64,000 nucleotides of DNA. Source: Pseudomonas sp. MYb185 (GTDB lineage Bacteria; Pseudomonadota; Gammaproteobacteria; Pseudomonadales; Pseudomonadaceae). Below, one piece after another: positions 1-9,191 of the stretch. The notes beneath the pieces were generated by a model. The model saw only the letters and a program-made list of their open reading frames with translations. It had not been told where the DNA came from and made no database searches. The DNA is taken from positions 310,001 through 374,000 of the forward strand of contig NZ_PCQD01000001.1 of NCBI RefSeq assembly GCF_002979975.1, read 5' to 3'. The position numbers were made by a program, and so were the translations under genes. Numbering within the stretch: position 1 is the first letter of the stretch; each line of letters starts with the position of its first letter.

Positions 1-2
1 AC

Positions 3-758
3 AGTGGCTGGAGCGGGGCGACCGTGCAGCAGGTGCTGGATATGACGGCGGATATCGATTACAGCGAGGTCTATGCTGATCGCAACTCCGATGTGGTCAA
101 GTATTCGCTGGCCGCGGGTATGGGACCGGTGCCCCATGATTATCCGGGTGCGCGGGACCTGTATGCCTATCTGCCGACCATCGGCGCGGGTGTGGATGCG
201 CATGGAGAGGCGTTCCGTTATCGCACCACGCATACCGAGGTGCTGGGCTGGATGCTGCGCCGCGTTACCGGGTTGTCCACGGCGGCGCTGGTCGAACAGC
301 GTATCTGGAGCAAGCTGGGGGCTGAGCAGGATGGGTATATGCTGCTCGATTCCAAGGGCGCTGAATGGGCCGGTGCGGGCTTCAACGTTACCCTGCGCGA
401 TCTGGCGCGCTTTGCCGAGATGGTGCGTCTGGACGGGCGCTTCAATGGTCAGCAGATCATCAGTCCCGAGGCAATCCAGCAGATTCGCCAGGGTGCTGAC
501 CAGGAGGCGTTCAAGGCCTCCGGGCGGGATTTCCAGCCGGGCTATTCCTACCGTAACCAGTGGTGGATCAGCCATAACGATGATGGTGCCTTCGAGGCAC
601 TGGGGGTGCATGGGCAGATGATCCACATCAACCCCGCCGTGGGCATGGTCATGGTGCGTCTGTCTTCGCATCCGATTGCCAGCAGCGCGCAGACCATGCC
701 GTTGAGTATTCCGGCGCTGGCGGCGTTGGCGGATCTGCTGCGCGAGAATGGGGAATAA
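3..758 (+). CDS. Serine hydrolase, beta-lactamase/6-aminohexanoate-dimer hydrolase-like (5' truncated)
   Basis: The reading frame is open to the window edge and codes for the C-terminal ~250 residues of a serine beta-lactamase-fold hydrolase. The N-terminal part with the SxxK nucleophile lies outside the window. Visible family marks are SGWSGATVQQVLDM at the very start, the YRTTHTEVLGWMLRRVTG block that holds the second catalytic element, and the C-terminal VHGQMIHINPAVGMVMV strand that replaces the KTG box in the NylB/EstB-like branch. The substrate cannot be inferred. A GTG at 24 is an internal codon, not the start. The downstream gene is on the opposite strand. Confidence 0.8.
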   Translation, partial: SGWSGATVQQVLDMTADIDYSEVYADRNSDVVKYSLAAGMGPVPHDYPGARDLYAYLPTIGAGVDAHGEAFRYRTTHTEVLGWMLRRVTGLSTAALVEQRIWSKLGAEQDGYMLLDSKGAEWAGAGFNVTLRDLARFAEMVRLDGRFNGQQIISPEAIQQIRQGADQEAFKASGRDFQPGYSYRNQWWISHNDDGAFEALGVHGQMIHINPAVGMVMVRLSSHPIASSAQTMPLSIPALAALADLLRENGE

Positions 759-774
759 GAAGAGGAGTGTGGGT

Positions 775-821
775 CCATCAGCGAACTGCTGATGGGCCGC
801 TATGTCGAGGTGGAACTCGAC
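775..821. repeat. Pair of small hairpins downstream of the serine hydrolase gene
   Basis: Two perfect inverted repeats follow the stop codon: CCATCAGC/GCTGATGG (775-782 and 788-795) and GTCGAG/CTCGAC (804-809 and 816-821). The second, GTCGAGGTGGAACTCGAC, is nearly the same as the hairpin in the repeats flanking pcaR (GTCGAGATGGAACTCGAC), so it is probably part of the same dispersed repeat family. There is no U-tract, so a simple intrinsic terminator is not supported. Confidence 0.5.
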
Positions 822-984
822 ATTCCCTGGCTGGCGTGCTGGAGGCTGCACCCGTGCGTGTCTGAGCGTCGTCGTGAGCTACGAAAACCATGGCCTGCAG
901 GAAAAGGATCCCTCCCTGAAAGACCTGCCATCCCAACCTTGGACGACCAGCGGCACGCCCGGCGAAGCGCCGCCGGGTAATTGG

Positions 985-2178
985 TTATGCCGACTGCCCC
1001 AGCGGTATCTGCCGAGGCAGGCGCCACATGGCAGCCAGGCATAGCAGCAGGCCGGCCAGGGCCAGCGCGCCGCCGACCAGGCCGATGTTGGCCAGGCCCA
1101 GGCTGCTGGTGACCTGGCTACCCAACAGGGCGCCGGCGCCGATGCCGAGGTTGTACAGACCGGAGAACAGGGCCATGCCGACATCGGTGGCATCGTGGGC
1201 CAGCTTGAGTACCCGCGATTGCAGCGCCAGAGTGAAGCCGAGGATGGCGATGCCCCAGACAAAGCAAACCAGAGCCAGACCCCACATGCTGCTAGCCGAG
1301 AGCGTCAGCAGGAGCATGCACAGCGCCAATGCGAGCATCGAGCCGACCAGTACGCTGCGGGGATAGCGCGGGCTGTAGCGGCTGAATAGCAGGGCGCCGA
1401 ACAGGCCGGCACCGCCGAACAACAGCAACAGTACGGTGATCTGGTTGCCGACCAGACCGGCGATGTCGCGGGCGAAGGGTTCGATATAGCTGTAGGCGGT
1501 GAACTGCGCGGTTACGCCGATCACTACCAGGGCGAACACCACCATCAGTACCGGGCGTTTTATCAGCAGCGGCAGGCTCTTGAGCGAGCCGGTATTCTGG
1601 CTGGGCAGCAGCGGCAGCATGCGCGCCAGGCAGATCAGGATCAGCAGTGCCAGTATGGCCACGCCGAGGAAGGTGATGCGCCAACCGGCCAGCTCACCAA
1701 CCAGCCGGCCCAGCGGAATGCCCAGCACCATGGCCAGCGTCGTGCCGGTGGCCAGCAGCCCGAGGGCCTGGGCCTCGCGGCCCGGTGGCGCCACACGTAC
1801 CGCCAGCGAGGCGGTGATCGACCAGAACACCGCGTGGGCCAGGGCGATGCCGACGCGGCTGATGACCAATATCTCGTAGCTCCAGGCCAGGAACGACAGC
1901 AGGTGGCTGACGATGAACAGCACGAAGACACCCATCAGCAGCTTGCGCCGCTCGATATTGCGGGTCAGCAGCATCAGCGGCAGGGAGGTCAGGGCCACCA
2001 GCCAGGCATACACGGTGAGGATCAGCCCGACCTGCTCGGGCAGCATGTCGAAGCTGGCGCCGATGTCGCTGAGCAGCGCCACCGGGGCGAATTCGGTGGT
2101 ATTGAAAATGAATGCAGCCAGGGCCAGCGCGACTACATTGAGCCAGCTGCCCTGGGGGGCGGTATTCGACGTTGTCAT
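985..2178 (-). CDS. sotB: MFS exporter, SotB-like (sugar/drug efflux)
   Basis: A 397-residue major facilitator with about 12 hydrophobic segments. The N-terminal block [19 protein letters not shown] and the following '[16 protein letters not shown]' segment are typical of the SotB/YdeA group of DHA1 proton-coupled exporters for sugars, arabinose or small drugs. The start MTTSNTAPQ was chosen because TM1 begins ~15 residues later; the 39 upstream in-frame residues are hydrophilic and unlike the family. No strong Shine-Dalgarno is visible. It stands alone, convergent with the serine hydrolase. The SotB assignment is by recalled similarity, and the substrate is unknown. Confidence 0.75.
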   Translation of the reverse strand: MTTSNTAPQGSWLNVVALALAAFIFNTTEFAPVALLSDIGASFDMLPEQVGLILTVYAWLVALTSLPLMLLTRNIERRKLLMGVFVLFIVSHLLSFLAWSYEILVISRVGIALAHAVFWSITASLAVRVAPPGREAQALGLLATGTTLAMVLGIPLGRLVGELAGWRITFLGVAILALLILICLARMLPLLPSQNTGSLKSLPLLIKRPVLMVVFALVVIGVTAQFTAYSYIEPFARDIAGLVGNQITVLLLLFGGAGLFGALLFSRYSPRYPRSVLVGSMLALALCMLLLTLSASSMWGLALVCFVWGIAILGFTLALQSRVLKLAHDATDVGMALFSGLYNLGIGAGALLGSQVTSSLGLANIGLVGGALALAGLLLCLAAMWRLPRQIPLGQSA

Positions 2179-2448
2179 CAAGAATGGAACCAGATGGGAA
2201 AAGAAGCCGGCTGGCCACGAGGATACGGGCCTGCTGCGGATGGCGCGTATTCTAGAAACCTTTGCACACAAATGCCAGTGGGTGTGATGTCGCATTCCTT
2301 ACCGGTTGAGGGGCAGGGCGTGCTGCGCACGCCATCGTGGCGAGGCGCCACTTCCACCACACACCACACCACCAAGCCGCCATGCTGGCACTACCTCCCG
2401 TAGGAGCCCGGCCTCGGGGCGATGCTGGCTAGCAGATAAATGCTGAAC

Positions 2449-3882
2449 TCAATCCGGCGCCACCACCACCTGGTCGCGCCCGCTGTGCTTGGCCTCGTAT
2501 AGCGCGCTGTCAGCGCGGCGCAGCAACTGCTGGTAGTCCGGGTGCCCGGTGAAGAGGGCCAGGCCCAGGCTGGCGGTGATATGGATGGTCACGTCCTGGG
2601 GCAGGCGGAACACCTCGGCGGCGGTGAGCATGCGGATCTTCTCGGCGGCACGTCGGGCGTTGTTGGCGTTGACGTCGACCATGATCATCAGGAACTCCTC
2701 GCCACCCATGCGGAACAGATAGTCCCCGGCGCGGCTCTTGTTCAGCAGCATGCTGGCGAACTGTTGCAGTACCAGATCCCCCGCTTCGTGGCCGTAGGTA
2801 TCGTTGATGTGCTTGAAATGGTCCAGGTCGATGGCCAGCACGGCGAAGCTGCTGCTGGTATCGCGTGCATAACTGATCTGCTTGTTCAGCACCACGGACA
2901 GGAACTTGCGATTCAACAGGCGGGTCAGCACATCGCGTCCGGATTCCAGCTCATTGTTCTGTTCGAATAGCAGGTCCAGATGGTAGGCAATGCTCTTGGT
3001 CTGCTCACGCACATCGCGCAGCAGTTGCAGGTTCTTCTGTGGATCGGCATTGGCTCGCAAGGCGAACAGCGGCAGCAGCGTATCATCGATCTGCGCCATG
3101 GCATCGAGAATCAAGCCGGTCTCGACCGCACCCTCGAAGCCATGGGTGCCCTTGTGGCGGAACCACAGGCCGAACTCGGAGGAGCGCAGGCGCGGCAGCT
3201 GGTCTGCGGTCATGCTCATGGCATAGTCGAACATCAGCTGGTTTTCCCAGTCGAGCAGGGCGGCGCGCTGCTTTTCCTTTTCGCTGGCGATATTCTGCGT
3301 AATGGCGAACAGGCGATAGCTTTCCTCGGCGCGGGAGCGGCGATCATGCGAGGCGGAATAGGCGTGGCTCATGATCTCCATGGCCAGATCGATCAGCGGC
3401 AGGGCGAAGTTGGTGGCCATGGCCGCCTGCTGCGGCGTCAGGGTGGCGCCCAGCAGCTCCGCCAGGCGGTGCTTGAGCAGTCGCGCCCCACGCAATACCA
3501 GGTGCACGGGGATGGAGACCCGGGCATGCACCTCACCGATCTTGTTCTGGTGGGCGATGACCGATTGGATATCCGTGGTGTCCTGGCTGGAGTACAGGTT
3601 GCACACCCAGTTCTCCATGGAACTGCTCAGACGGCTCTTCACTTCTTCATGGGACAGGAACATGGCCGCTTCGGGATGCTGCAGCATTGCCGTATAGAAG
3701 TGCGTGGCCAGTTCAGTCTTGTGTTGCACCGCCAGTTGCGCCGTCAGTTGTTTGATCTGTTCGGGAACGCTGTTCAGGTGGTGCTGCCACTCAGCCGTAA
3801 GCTCGTCCAATGACAATCGGGGCATGATGGTGTTGGGCTCGGATAGAGAGACAAGGGCAGCTATTTTTCCACAGGCAGCCAT
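2449..3882 (-). CDS. Globin-coupled diguanylate cyclase, DosC-like
   Basis: Domain order matches E. coli DosC (YddV). A sensor globin (about residues 20-175) carries the proximal haem histidine in EVHAR (H119) and a distal-pocket tyrosine in HFYTAML (Y63). A middle helical linker includes the FGLWFRHKG block, and a GGDEF domain has RMGGEEF (393-397) with an inhibitory RxxD site (384-387). By family knowledge it makes c-di-GMP in response to bound oxygen. No EAL phosphodiesterase partner (DosP) is adjacent. Start: ATG at 3882 has GGGTGG seven bases upstream; the alternative ATG at 3825 fits the DosC N-terminus better but lacks a clear ribosome site. It is cytoplasmic, with no membrane segment. 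Confidence 0.85.
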   Translation of the reverse strand: MAACGKIAALVSLSEPNTIMPRLSLDELTAEWQHHLNSVPEQIKQLTAQLAVQHKTELATHFYTAMLQHPEAAMFLSHEEVKSRLSSSMENWVCNLYSSQDTTDIQSVIAHQNKIGEVHARVSIPVHLVLRGARLLKHRLAELLGATLTPQQAAMATNFALPLIDLAMEIMSHAYSASHDRRSRAEESYRLFAITQNIASEKEKQRAALLDWENQLMFDYAMSMTADQLPRLRSSEFGLWFRHKGTHGFEGAVETGLILDAMAQIDDTLLPLFALRANADPQKNLQLLRDVREQTKSIAYHLDLLFEQNNELESGRDVLTRLLNRKFLSVVLNKQISYARDTSSSFAVLAIDLDHFKHINDTYGHEAGDLVLQQFASMLLNKSRAGDYLFRMGGEEFLMIMVDVNANNARRAAEKIRMLTAAEVFRLPQDVTIHITASLGLALFTGHPDYQQLLRRADSALYEAKHSGRDQVVVAPD

Positions 3883-3989
3883 GCAAAAGCCACCCGTTGC
3901 GTGGGCCCTCGCGGTATTTCTGTTTGAACCATTGGCGCCGATGCATTTCTATTTTTTTGTGGTCCCCCTGAATACACCTGGAGGAAGAC

Positions 3990-4274
3990 ATGAAACAGCA
4001 ACTGATCTATACCGCTTTGTTCAGCTTTGCCCTGGCCGCTGCCGTGCCAGTGGCTGTCGCCCATGATCATGATGACGACAGGGAAAAACGTACCATGGAT
4101 GAGCGCCAGCAGGACTCCGGAGCCTATGATCCTACCAGCTCCAACCCCGACGCACCGCCTACTCATCCGGACAACCCCTCGAACCAGGATGGTAGTGGGA
4201 CTGGTACAGGCACCGGAACTGGTAACGGAACCGGTAATGGAGCCAGTGGCGCGGGCAGCGGTGCTGGTGGCTAA
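3990..4274 (+). CDS. Small exported low-complexity Gly/Thr/Asn protein
   Basis: A 94-residue protein with a clear Sec signal peptide (MKQQLIYTALFSFALAAAVP, cleavage likely after AVA-H). It continues with an acidic histidine/aspartate patch (HDHDDD) and ends in a tail of Gly-Thr, Gly-Asn and Gly-Ser dipeptides. The tail is encoded by a simple-sequence DNA tract that could slip. A strong GGAGGAAG ribosome site precedes the ATG and a good terminator follows, so it is a monocistronic expressed gene. No family is recognised; periplasmic or secreted location is inferred. The His/Asp patch might bind metal, but this is a guess. Confidence 0.7.
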   Translation: MKQQLIYTALFSFALAAAVPVAVAHDHDDDREKRTMDERQQDSGAYDPTSSNPDAPPTHPDNPSNQDGSGTGTGTGTGNGTGNGASGAGSGAGG

Positions 4275-4292
4275 ATGCAGCACTGTTTCACA

Positions 4293-4316
4293 GGCCGGGC
4301 TAGTCCCGGCCTTTTT
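4293..4316 (+). terminator. Rho-independent terminator
   Basis: GGCCGGG and CCCGGCC (4293-4299 and 4305-4311) form a 7-bp GC stem around a 5-nt loop, followed by TTTTT. It lies 19 bases after the stop of the small exported protein. Confidence 0.85.
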
Positions 4317-4362
4317 ATGCGCATCGCGCAGCGCTGCGCACCTTTGTATCGCCCGTTCTCAT

Positions 4363-4392
4363 GCCATTGCGAGCCGGCCGGGCGATGTAATC
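4363..4392. repeat. Degenerate REP-like element
   Basis: GCCATTGCGAGCCGG...GTAATCC resembles the GTCATTGCGAG...GCAATCCA unit found at 8999-9082, 27359-27387 and 60972-61052, with several mismatches. It sits between the terminator and the penicillin-binding protein gene. Confidence 0.5.
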
Positions 4393-4463
4393 CAGCGGCG
4401 AATCTCGCTGCTGGAATCCCAGCCCTGAACTAGACTGAAAGCGAACCAGTGAACGAGGGGACT

Positions 4464-7436
4464 ATGAGGCTGCGGATCTGGCTTGTGGTGGGCGTCGTAT
4501 CGTTGATGCTGTTTTGCGTAGCAGGCTTCGAGTTTCGGTATGCCTGGTTCCAATCGCAGTGGATCAGCGATTATGCCAGTCGACTCCATTACCAGCTTGG
4601 TGATGGCGAGAGCGAGGCTATCCGCTTTCCGGAGGCCGGTCCTTTCAATCAGCGACTGGGTTACAGCCTGATTCCGGATCTGCAGCCCAGATTGCAGCAG
4701 CAGGGCTACGGCATCAGCCATCAGGCGCGCTTTTCCAGCGAGTTGCTGGACTATGCCGACCATGGGCTGTTCCTGCCCTACCAGGAAAAAACCCACACCG
4801 GCCTGGAGGTGCTCGATTACCGCGGTGAGCCGATCTACCGGTTCACCTACCCGCGTTCCAGCTTCAGTGAGTTCGAGAGTATCCCGGCGTTGCTGGTGGA
4901 GGCGCTGCTGTTCATCGAGAACCGCCGGTTGCTGGACCCGGCGCTGCCGCGGGCCAACCCGGCGGTGGACTGGCCGCGGCTGGCGGGTGCCTCCGTGGCC
5001 ATGGTAACCAGCTCTCTGGGTGGCAATGGCCCCAGCCACGGCGCCAGCACCCTGGCCACGCAGATGGAAAAATACCGCCACTCCTTCGAGGGACGTACCC
5101 AGTCGCCGATGGACAAACTGCGGCAGATGGCCTCGGCCAGCGTGCGTGCCTATATGAATGGGCCGGAGACGCTGGAGGCACGTCAGCAACTGGTACGGGA
5201 CTACCTGAACAGCGTGCCGCTGACGGCCGCGCCCGGCCACGGCGAAGTGCATGGTATTGGCGATGCACTGTGGGTCTGGTTCGCCGAGGATATTGACAAC
5301 TTCAGCGCCAGCCTCGATGGCCGGCAGGGGCAGGCCGCACAGGCGCTGGCGCTGCGCCAGGCACTGGCATTGATCATCGCCCAGCGGCGGCCCAGCTGGT
5401 ATCTGCTCGGTGGGCGGGACGAGCTGCAGGAGCTGATCGACAGTCATATCCGTCTGCTGGCCAACCATCAGCGTATCGATGAAGACCTGGCCCAGACCGC
5501 ATTACGCACGCCGATGGCGTTTCGCGACTGGCAAACCCAGCCACTGCTGGAGCATACCAGCGCCGACAAGGCCGCGCGGGTAACCCGCAACCAGCTGGCC
5601 TCGCTGCTGGGGCGGCCATTCTATGATCTGGACCGCCTCGATCTGCAGGCCAGCAGCAGTCTGGATGTGGGGCTGCAACGGGCGGTGACGGCGTTTCTGG
5701 AAAACCTCGCCGATGAGGAAGCCGCCGCCGAGGCGGGATTGCTGGGGGAAACCCTGCTGTCGCGCCAGCAGGCGGCGCAGGTGCGCTACAGCTTCACCTT
5801 GATGGAGCGTACCGCCTCCGGCAACCAGGTACGGGTGCAGACCGACACCACCGGTATGCCGTTCGACCTGAATGCCGGCAGCAAGCTGGAGCTGGGGTCG
5901 ACCGCCAAGCTGCGGGTGCTGACCAGCTATCTGGAAATCATTGCCGAACTGCACGGCGAACTGGCTGGCGCCGAGGCCCAGATGCTGCGCCAGATCACTG
6001 CCAACCGAGGTGATCCGCTGACCAACTGGGCGGTGGATTATCTGCAGGCCAAGCCGCAGGCGAGCCTGGCCGAGATGCTCGAGGCGGCGCTGCAGCGCCG
6101 CTATTCCGCCTCACCCTGGGAACAGTTCTTCACCGGTGGCGGGGTGCAGCGCTTCAACAACTTCCGCAAGGAGGACAACCGTCGCATCGTCACGGTGCAG
6201 CAGGCGCTGCAGGAGTCGCTGAACCTGCCGTACGTGCGTCTGCTGCGCGATGTGGTGCGCTACAGCCTGCACCAGAGTGTGGAAGAGGCCGACAGCCTGC
6301 TGACCAATGACCGCGATCCGCGCCGCAAGGCCTACCTGCAGACCTTTGCCGACCGGGAAGGGCGGGTCTATCTGCAGCGCTTCTGGCGGCGCTACGCCGG
6401 CATGGATGAGCAACAGCGCTTCGAGCGCCTGATGCAGCATGTGCAACCGATTGCCGCGCGCCTGTCGGTGGTGCATCGGACGCTGTATCCCCAGGCGGAC
6501 TTCGAGACCTTTCGGGAATTTCTCGAAGAGCGGGTGCGGGTGCCGCAGAAGCCGGATCGGATCGAGCGCCTGTACCGTACGTATGCTCCAGGCAGCTACA
6601 ACCTGACCGATCAGGGCTATATCGCGCAGATCCATCCGCTGGAACTGTGGCTGCTCGGCTACCTCAAGCAGAATCCCCAGGCCACGCTCAATGAGGTGTT
6701 GTCGGCCAGCGCGGTGGAGCGCCAGGAAGTCTACGGTTGGCTGTTCCGTACCCGACATGCCAGCGCGCGCAACGTGCGCATCCGTACCATGCTCGAGCGC
6801 GAAGCCTTCGATGCGTTGCACCGTCGCTGGCAGCGGGTGGGCTATCCGTTCCCGCATCTGGTGCCTTCGCTGGGTACCGCGCTGGGCAGCTCCGGTGATC
6901 GCCCCAGCGCCCTGGCCGAGCTGATGGGGATCATCCTCAACGACGGCAAGCGCCTGGATCTGCAGCGCATCACCAGTCTGCATTTCGCCGCTGACACGCC
7001 ATGGGAAACCCGCTTCGAGCCGGCATCGGGCCGGGAACGGCAGGTACTGCACAGCGAGGTGGCGGCAGCGCTGCGCCAGGCATTGTCGGCGGTGGTACTC
7101 GACGGCACCGGGCGCCGCCTGCAGGGCGTATTCATGACCGCCAACGGCGAACCGCTGGAGGTCGGTGGCAAGACCGGTACCGGCGACAACCGCATCCACA
7201 CCGTGACGGCCAGCGGCGCGGTGATTTCCAGCGAGGTGATGAACCGTACCGCCACCTTCGTATTCTTCCTCGGCCCCAACCACTTCGGCACGTTGACCGC
7301 CTTCGTTCCCGGCGAAGGGGCCGGTGCCTTCCATTTCACCTCGGCGCTGCCGGCGCAGGTGCTGAAAAGCATGGCCCCGGTACTGGCGCCCTACCTCACG
7401 ACACCGGCTGAAGGCATGCTGGCCCGTCAGGACTGA
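4464..7436 (+). CDS. Large class A penicillin-binding protein (GT51 transglycosylase + transpeptidase)
   Basis: A 990-residue inner-membrane protein with one N-terminal TM (6-24). The GT51 glycosyltransferase domain shows IENRR (151-155, the EDxxF-type motif) and GASTLATQMEK (193-203). The penicillin-binding domain has all three catalytic boxes: STAK (479-482), SLN (585-587) and KTGTG (903-907). The ~315-residue gap between SLN and KTG is much longer than in PBP1a/1b/1c and holds an arginine-rich helical insertion. It should polymerise and crosslink peptidoglycan, but it belongs to an atypical subfamily. ATG 4464 was chosen because GAGGGG lies just upstream; the GTG at 4449 overlaps that site. 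It stands alone. Confidence 0.8.
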   Translation: MRLRIWLVVGVVSLMLFCVAGFEFRYAWFQSQWISDYASRLHYQLGDGESEAIRFPEAGPFNQRLGYSLIPDLQPRLQQQGYGISHQARFSSELLDYADHGLFLPYQEKTHTGLEVLDYRGEPIYRFTYPRSSFSEFESIPALLVEALLFIENRRLLDPALPRANPAVDWPRLAGASVAMVTSSLGGNGPSHGASTLATQMEKYRHSFEGRTQSPMDKLRQMASASVRAYMNGPETLEARQQLVRDYLNSVPLTAAPGHGEVHGIGDALWVWFAEDIDNFSASLDGRQGQAAQALALRQALALIIAQRRPSWYLLGGRDELQELIDSHIRLLANHQRIDEDLAQTALRTPMAFRDWQTQPLLEHTSADKAARVTRNQLASLLGRPFYDLDRLDLQASSSLDVGLQRAVTAFLENLADEEAAAEAGLLGETLLSRQQAAQVRYSFTLMERTASGNQVRVQTDTTGMPFDLNAGSKLELGSTAKLRVLTSYLEIIAELHGELAGAEAQMLRQITANRGDPLTNWAVDYLQAKPQASLAEMLEAALQRRYSASPWEQFFTGGGVQRFNNFRKEDNRRIVTVQQALQESLNLPYVRLLRDVVRYSLHQSVEEADSLLTNDRDPRRKAYLQTFADREGRVYLQRFWRRYAGMDEQQRFERLMQHVQPIAARLSVVHRTLYPQADFETFREFLEERVRVPQKPDRIERLYRTYAPGSYNLTDQGYIAQIHPLELWLLGYLKQNPQATLNEVLSASAVERQEVYGWLFRTRHASARNVRIRTMLEREAFDALHRRWQRVGYPFPHLVPSLGTALGSSGDRPSALAELMGIILNDGKRLDLQRITSLHFAADTPWETRFEPASGRERQVLHSEVAAALRQALSAVVLDGTGRRLQGVFMTANGEPLEVGGKTGTGDNRIHTVTASGAVISSEVMNRTATFVFFLGPNHFGTLTAFVPGEGAGAFHFTSALPAQVLKSMAPVLAPYLTTPAEGMLARQD

Positions 7437-7605
7437 CTTTCTTCTCCCGTTCTGCAGAAAACGGATAAAGATGCTGCAGAAAACGGATATTGATCACTGG
7501 CCTGGCGTCGTAGGCTTCATCAAACGGACACAATTGGCCATGTTGCCAGCGCTGTCCATCCAAGCTCGATACCGACTCGACAACAACAACAAGAGAACCG
7601 ACGCC

Positions 7606-8946
7606 ATGCGCAAGATAGATGTTCACGGGATCATCGATGATGCTCGCTTCAACGGCTTCCACTGGCTGATCATGGGGCTGTGCGCCCTGTTGCTGATATT
7701 CGACGGCTACGACCTGTTCATCTACGGCGTGGTCCTGCCGGTGATCATGGAGGAATGGGGCCTCACCCCGCTGGAGGCGGGTGCGCTGGGCAGCTATGCG
7801 CTGTTCGGCATGATGTTCGGTGCCCTGGTGTTCGGCACCCTGGCCGACCGTATCGGTCGCAAGAAGGGCATCACTATCTGCTTTCTGCTATTCAGCTGTG
7901 CCACGGTGCTGAACGGCTTCGCCAGCACGCCGACCGAGTTCGCCATCTTTCGCTTTCTTGCCGGCCTGGGCTGCGGTGGGCTGATGCCCAACGTGGTGGC
8001 GCTGATGAACGAGTACGCGCCGAAGAAGCTGCGCAGCACCCTGGTGGCGGTCATGTTCAGCGGCTACTCGTTGGGCGGTATGTTTTCTGCCGGGCTGGGT
8101 ATCTTCCTGCTGCCGCGCTTCGGCTGGGAAGTGATGTTCTTCGCTGCGGTGGTGCCGCTGCTGTTGCTGCCGGTGATCCTGTTGTATCTGCCCGAATCGG
8201 TGGGCTTCCTGGTGCGCCAGGGACGTTCGGAAGAGGCCCGCGTCCTGCTCAAGCGCGTGCAGCCGGAGGCGGAGCTGCCAGCCGATGCCGAGTTGCAGAT
8301 GCTGGATACCTCGGGCCAGAAGAACTCGGTGCTGGATCTGTTCCGGGGCGGGCGCCTGCTGGGCACGCTGTCGATCTGGGTGGCATTCTTCTGCTGCCTG
8401 CTGATGGTCTACGCGCTGGGGTCCTGGCTGCCGAAGCTGATGGCCAACGCCGGTTACAGCCTGGGCTCGAGCCTGTCGTTCCTGCTGGCGCTGAACTTCG
8501 GCGGCATGTTCGGGGCGATTCTCGGGGGCTGGCTGGGTGACCGTTTCCATCTGGGCAAGGTGGTGGTGGCCTTCTTCGTAGTCTCGGTGATTTCCATCAG
8601 TCTGCTGGGCATCAAGACGCCGATGCCGGTGCTCTATACCCTGATTACCATTGCTGGAGCCACGGTGATCGGTACGCAGATCCTGCTGTATGCCGCTGCT
8701 GCGCAGTTCTATGGGCTGTCGATCCGTTCCACCGGTCTGGGCTGGGCCTCGGGTATCGGTCGTAACGGCGCTATCGTCGGGCCGCTGCTGGGTGGTGCAC
8801 TGCTGGGTATCAACCTGCCGCTGCAACTGAACTTCATCGCCTTCGCCATCCCTGGCGTGATCGCGGCGCTGGCCATGACCCTGTTCGTACTGTCGGGCAA
8901 GCAGCAGGGCGCAGCTGCGGCTCCGCTGATGGCGGCCAAGGTCTGA
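7606..8946 (+). CDS. MFS aromatic acid:H+ symporter (AAHS family, PcaK/BenK-like)
   Basis: A 446-residue permease with 12 hydrophobic segments. It has the AAHS signatures: FDGYDLFIYGVVLPVIMEEW in TM1 with the Asp that PcaK/BenK need for proton-coupled uptake, GTLADRIGRKKG in the TM2-3 loop, and LPESVGFL after TM6. It imports an aromatic acid such as benzoate or 4-hydroxybenzoate across the inner membrane. The reading frame extends upstream, but ATG 7606 (MRKIDVHGIIDDARFN) matches the family N-terminus. The neighbours are benE, an OprD porin and pcaR, which together suggest uptake of protocatechuate-pathway substrates. No ring-cleavage enzyme lies in the window. Confidence 0.85.
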   Translation: MRKIDVHGIIDDARFNGFHWLIMGLCALLLIFDGYDLFIYGVVLPVIMEEWGLTPLEAGALGSYALFGMMFGALVFGTLADRIGRKKGITICFLLFSCATVLNGFASTPTEFAIFRFLAGLGCGGLMPNVVALMNEYAPKKLRSTLVAVMFSGYSLGGMFSAGLGIFLLPRFGWEVMFFAAVVPLLLLPVILLYLPESVGFLVRQGRSEEARVLLKRVQPEAELPADAELQMLDTSGQKNSVLDLFRGGRLLGTLSIWVAFFCCLLMVYALGSWLPKLMANAGYSLGSSLSFLLALNFGGMFGAILGGWLGDRFHLGKVVVAFFVVSVISISLLGIKTPMPVLYTLITIAGATVIGTQILLYAAAAQFYGLSIRSTGLGWASGIGRNGAIVGPLLGGALLGINLPLQLNFIAFAIPGVIAALAMTLFVLSGKQQGAAAAPLMAAKV

Positions 8947-8998
8947 GCGAAAGTCACCTGGTTAAGCCTGCTTTGCGTTGCACCACCGGTATAACCGT

Positions 8999-9082
8999 GT
9001 CATTGCGAGGCCGTAGGGCGAAGCAATCCACCGAGTCTTCCGCCAACATGGATTGCCGCGCCGCTACGCGGCTCGCAATGAC
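8999..9082. repeat. REP-like inverted pair
   Basis: GTCATTGCGAGG...GAAGCAATCCA (8999-9030) and its approximate reverse complement TGGATTGCCGC...GCTCGCAATGAC (9049-9082) face each other across an 18-base spacer in the gap between the MFS gene and benE. This is the best-preserved copy of a dispersed repeat in this window. Confidence 0.75.
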
Positions 9083-9191
9083 GCCGGTGGGGATATGGCC
9101 ATGAGATGACGTTCGACGCCTTGACTCAGTACCATTGGCTTCAGCCCTAAAATAAGTACCACTCAGGCTTGATCCTGATACGCGAGACGAC

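Noticed and set aside
958-977. GC hairpin CCCGGC/GCCGGG near the end of the sotB gene as a terminator
   Set aside because: No T-run follows in the direction of transcription, and such stems are common by chance at this GC content.
9121-9153. TTGACT ... TAAAAT as a sigma-70 promoter for benE
   Set aside because: The spacing of ~21 bases is too long to support it.
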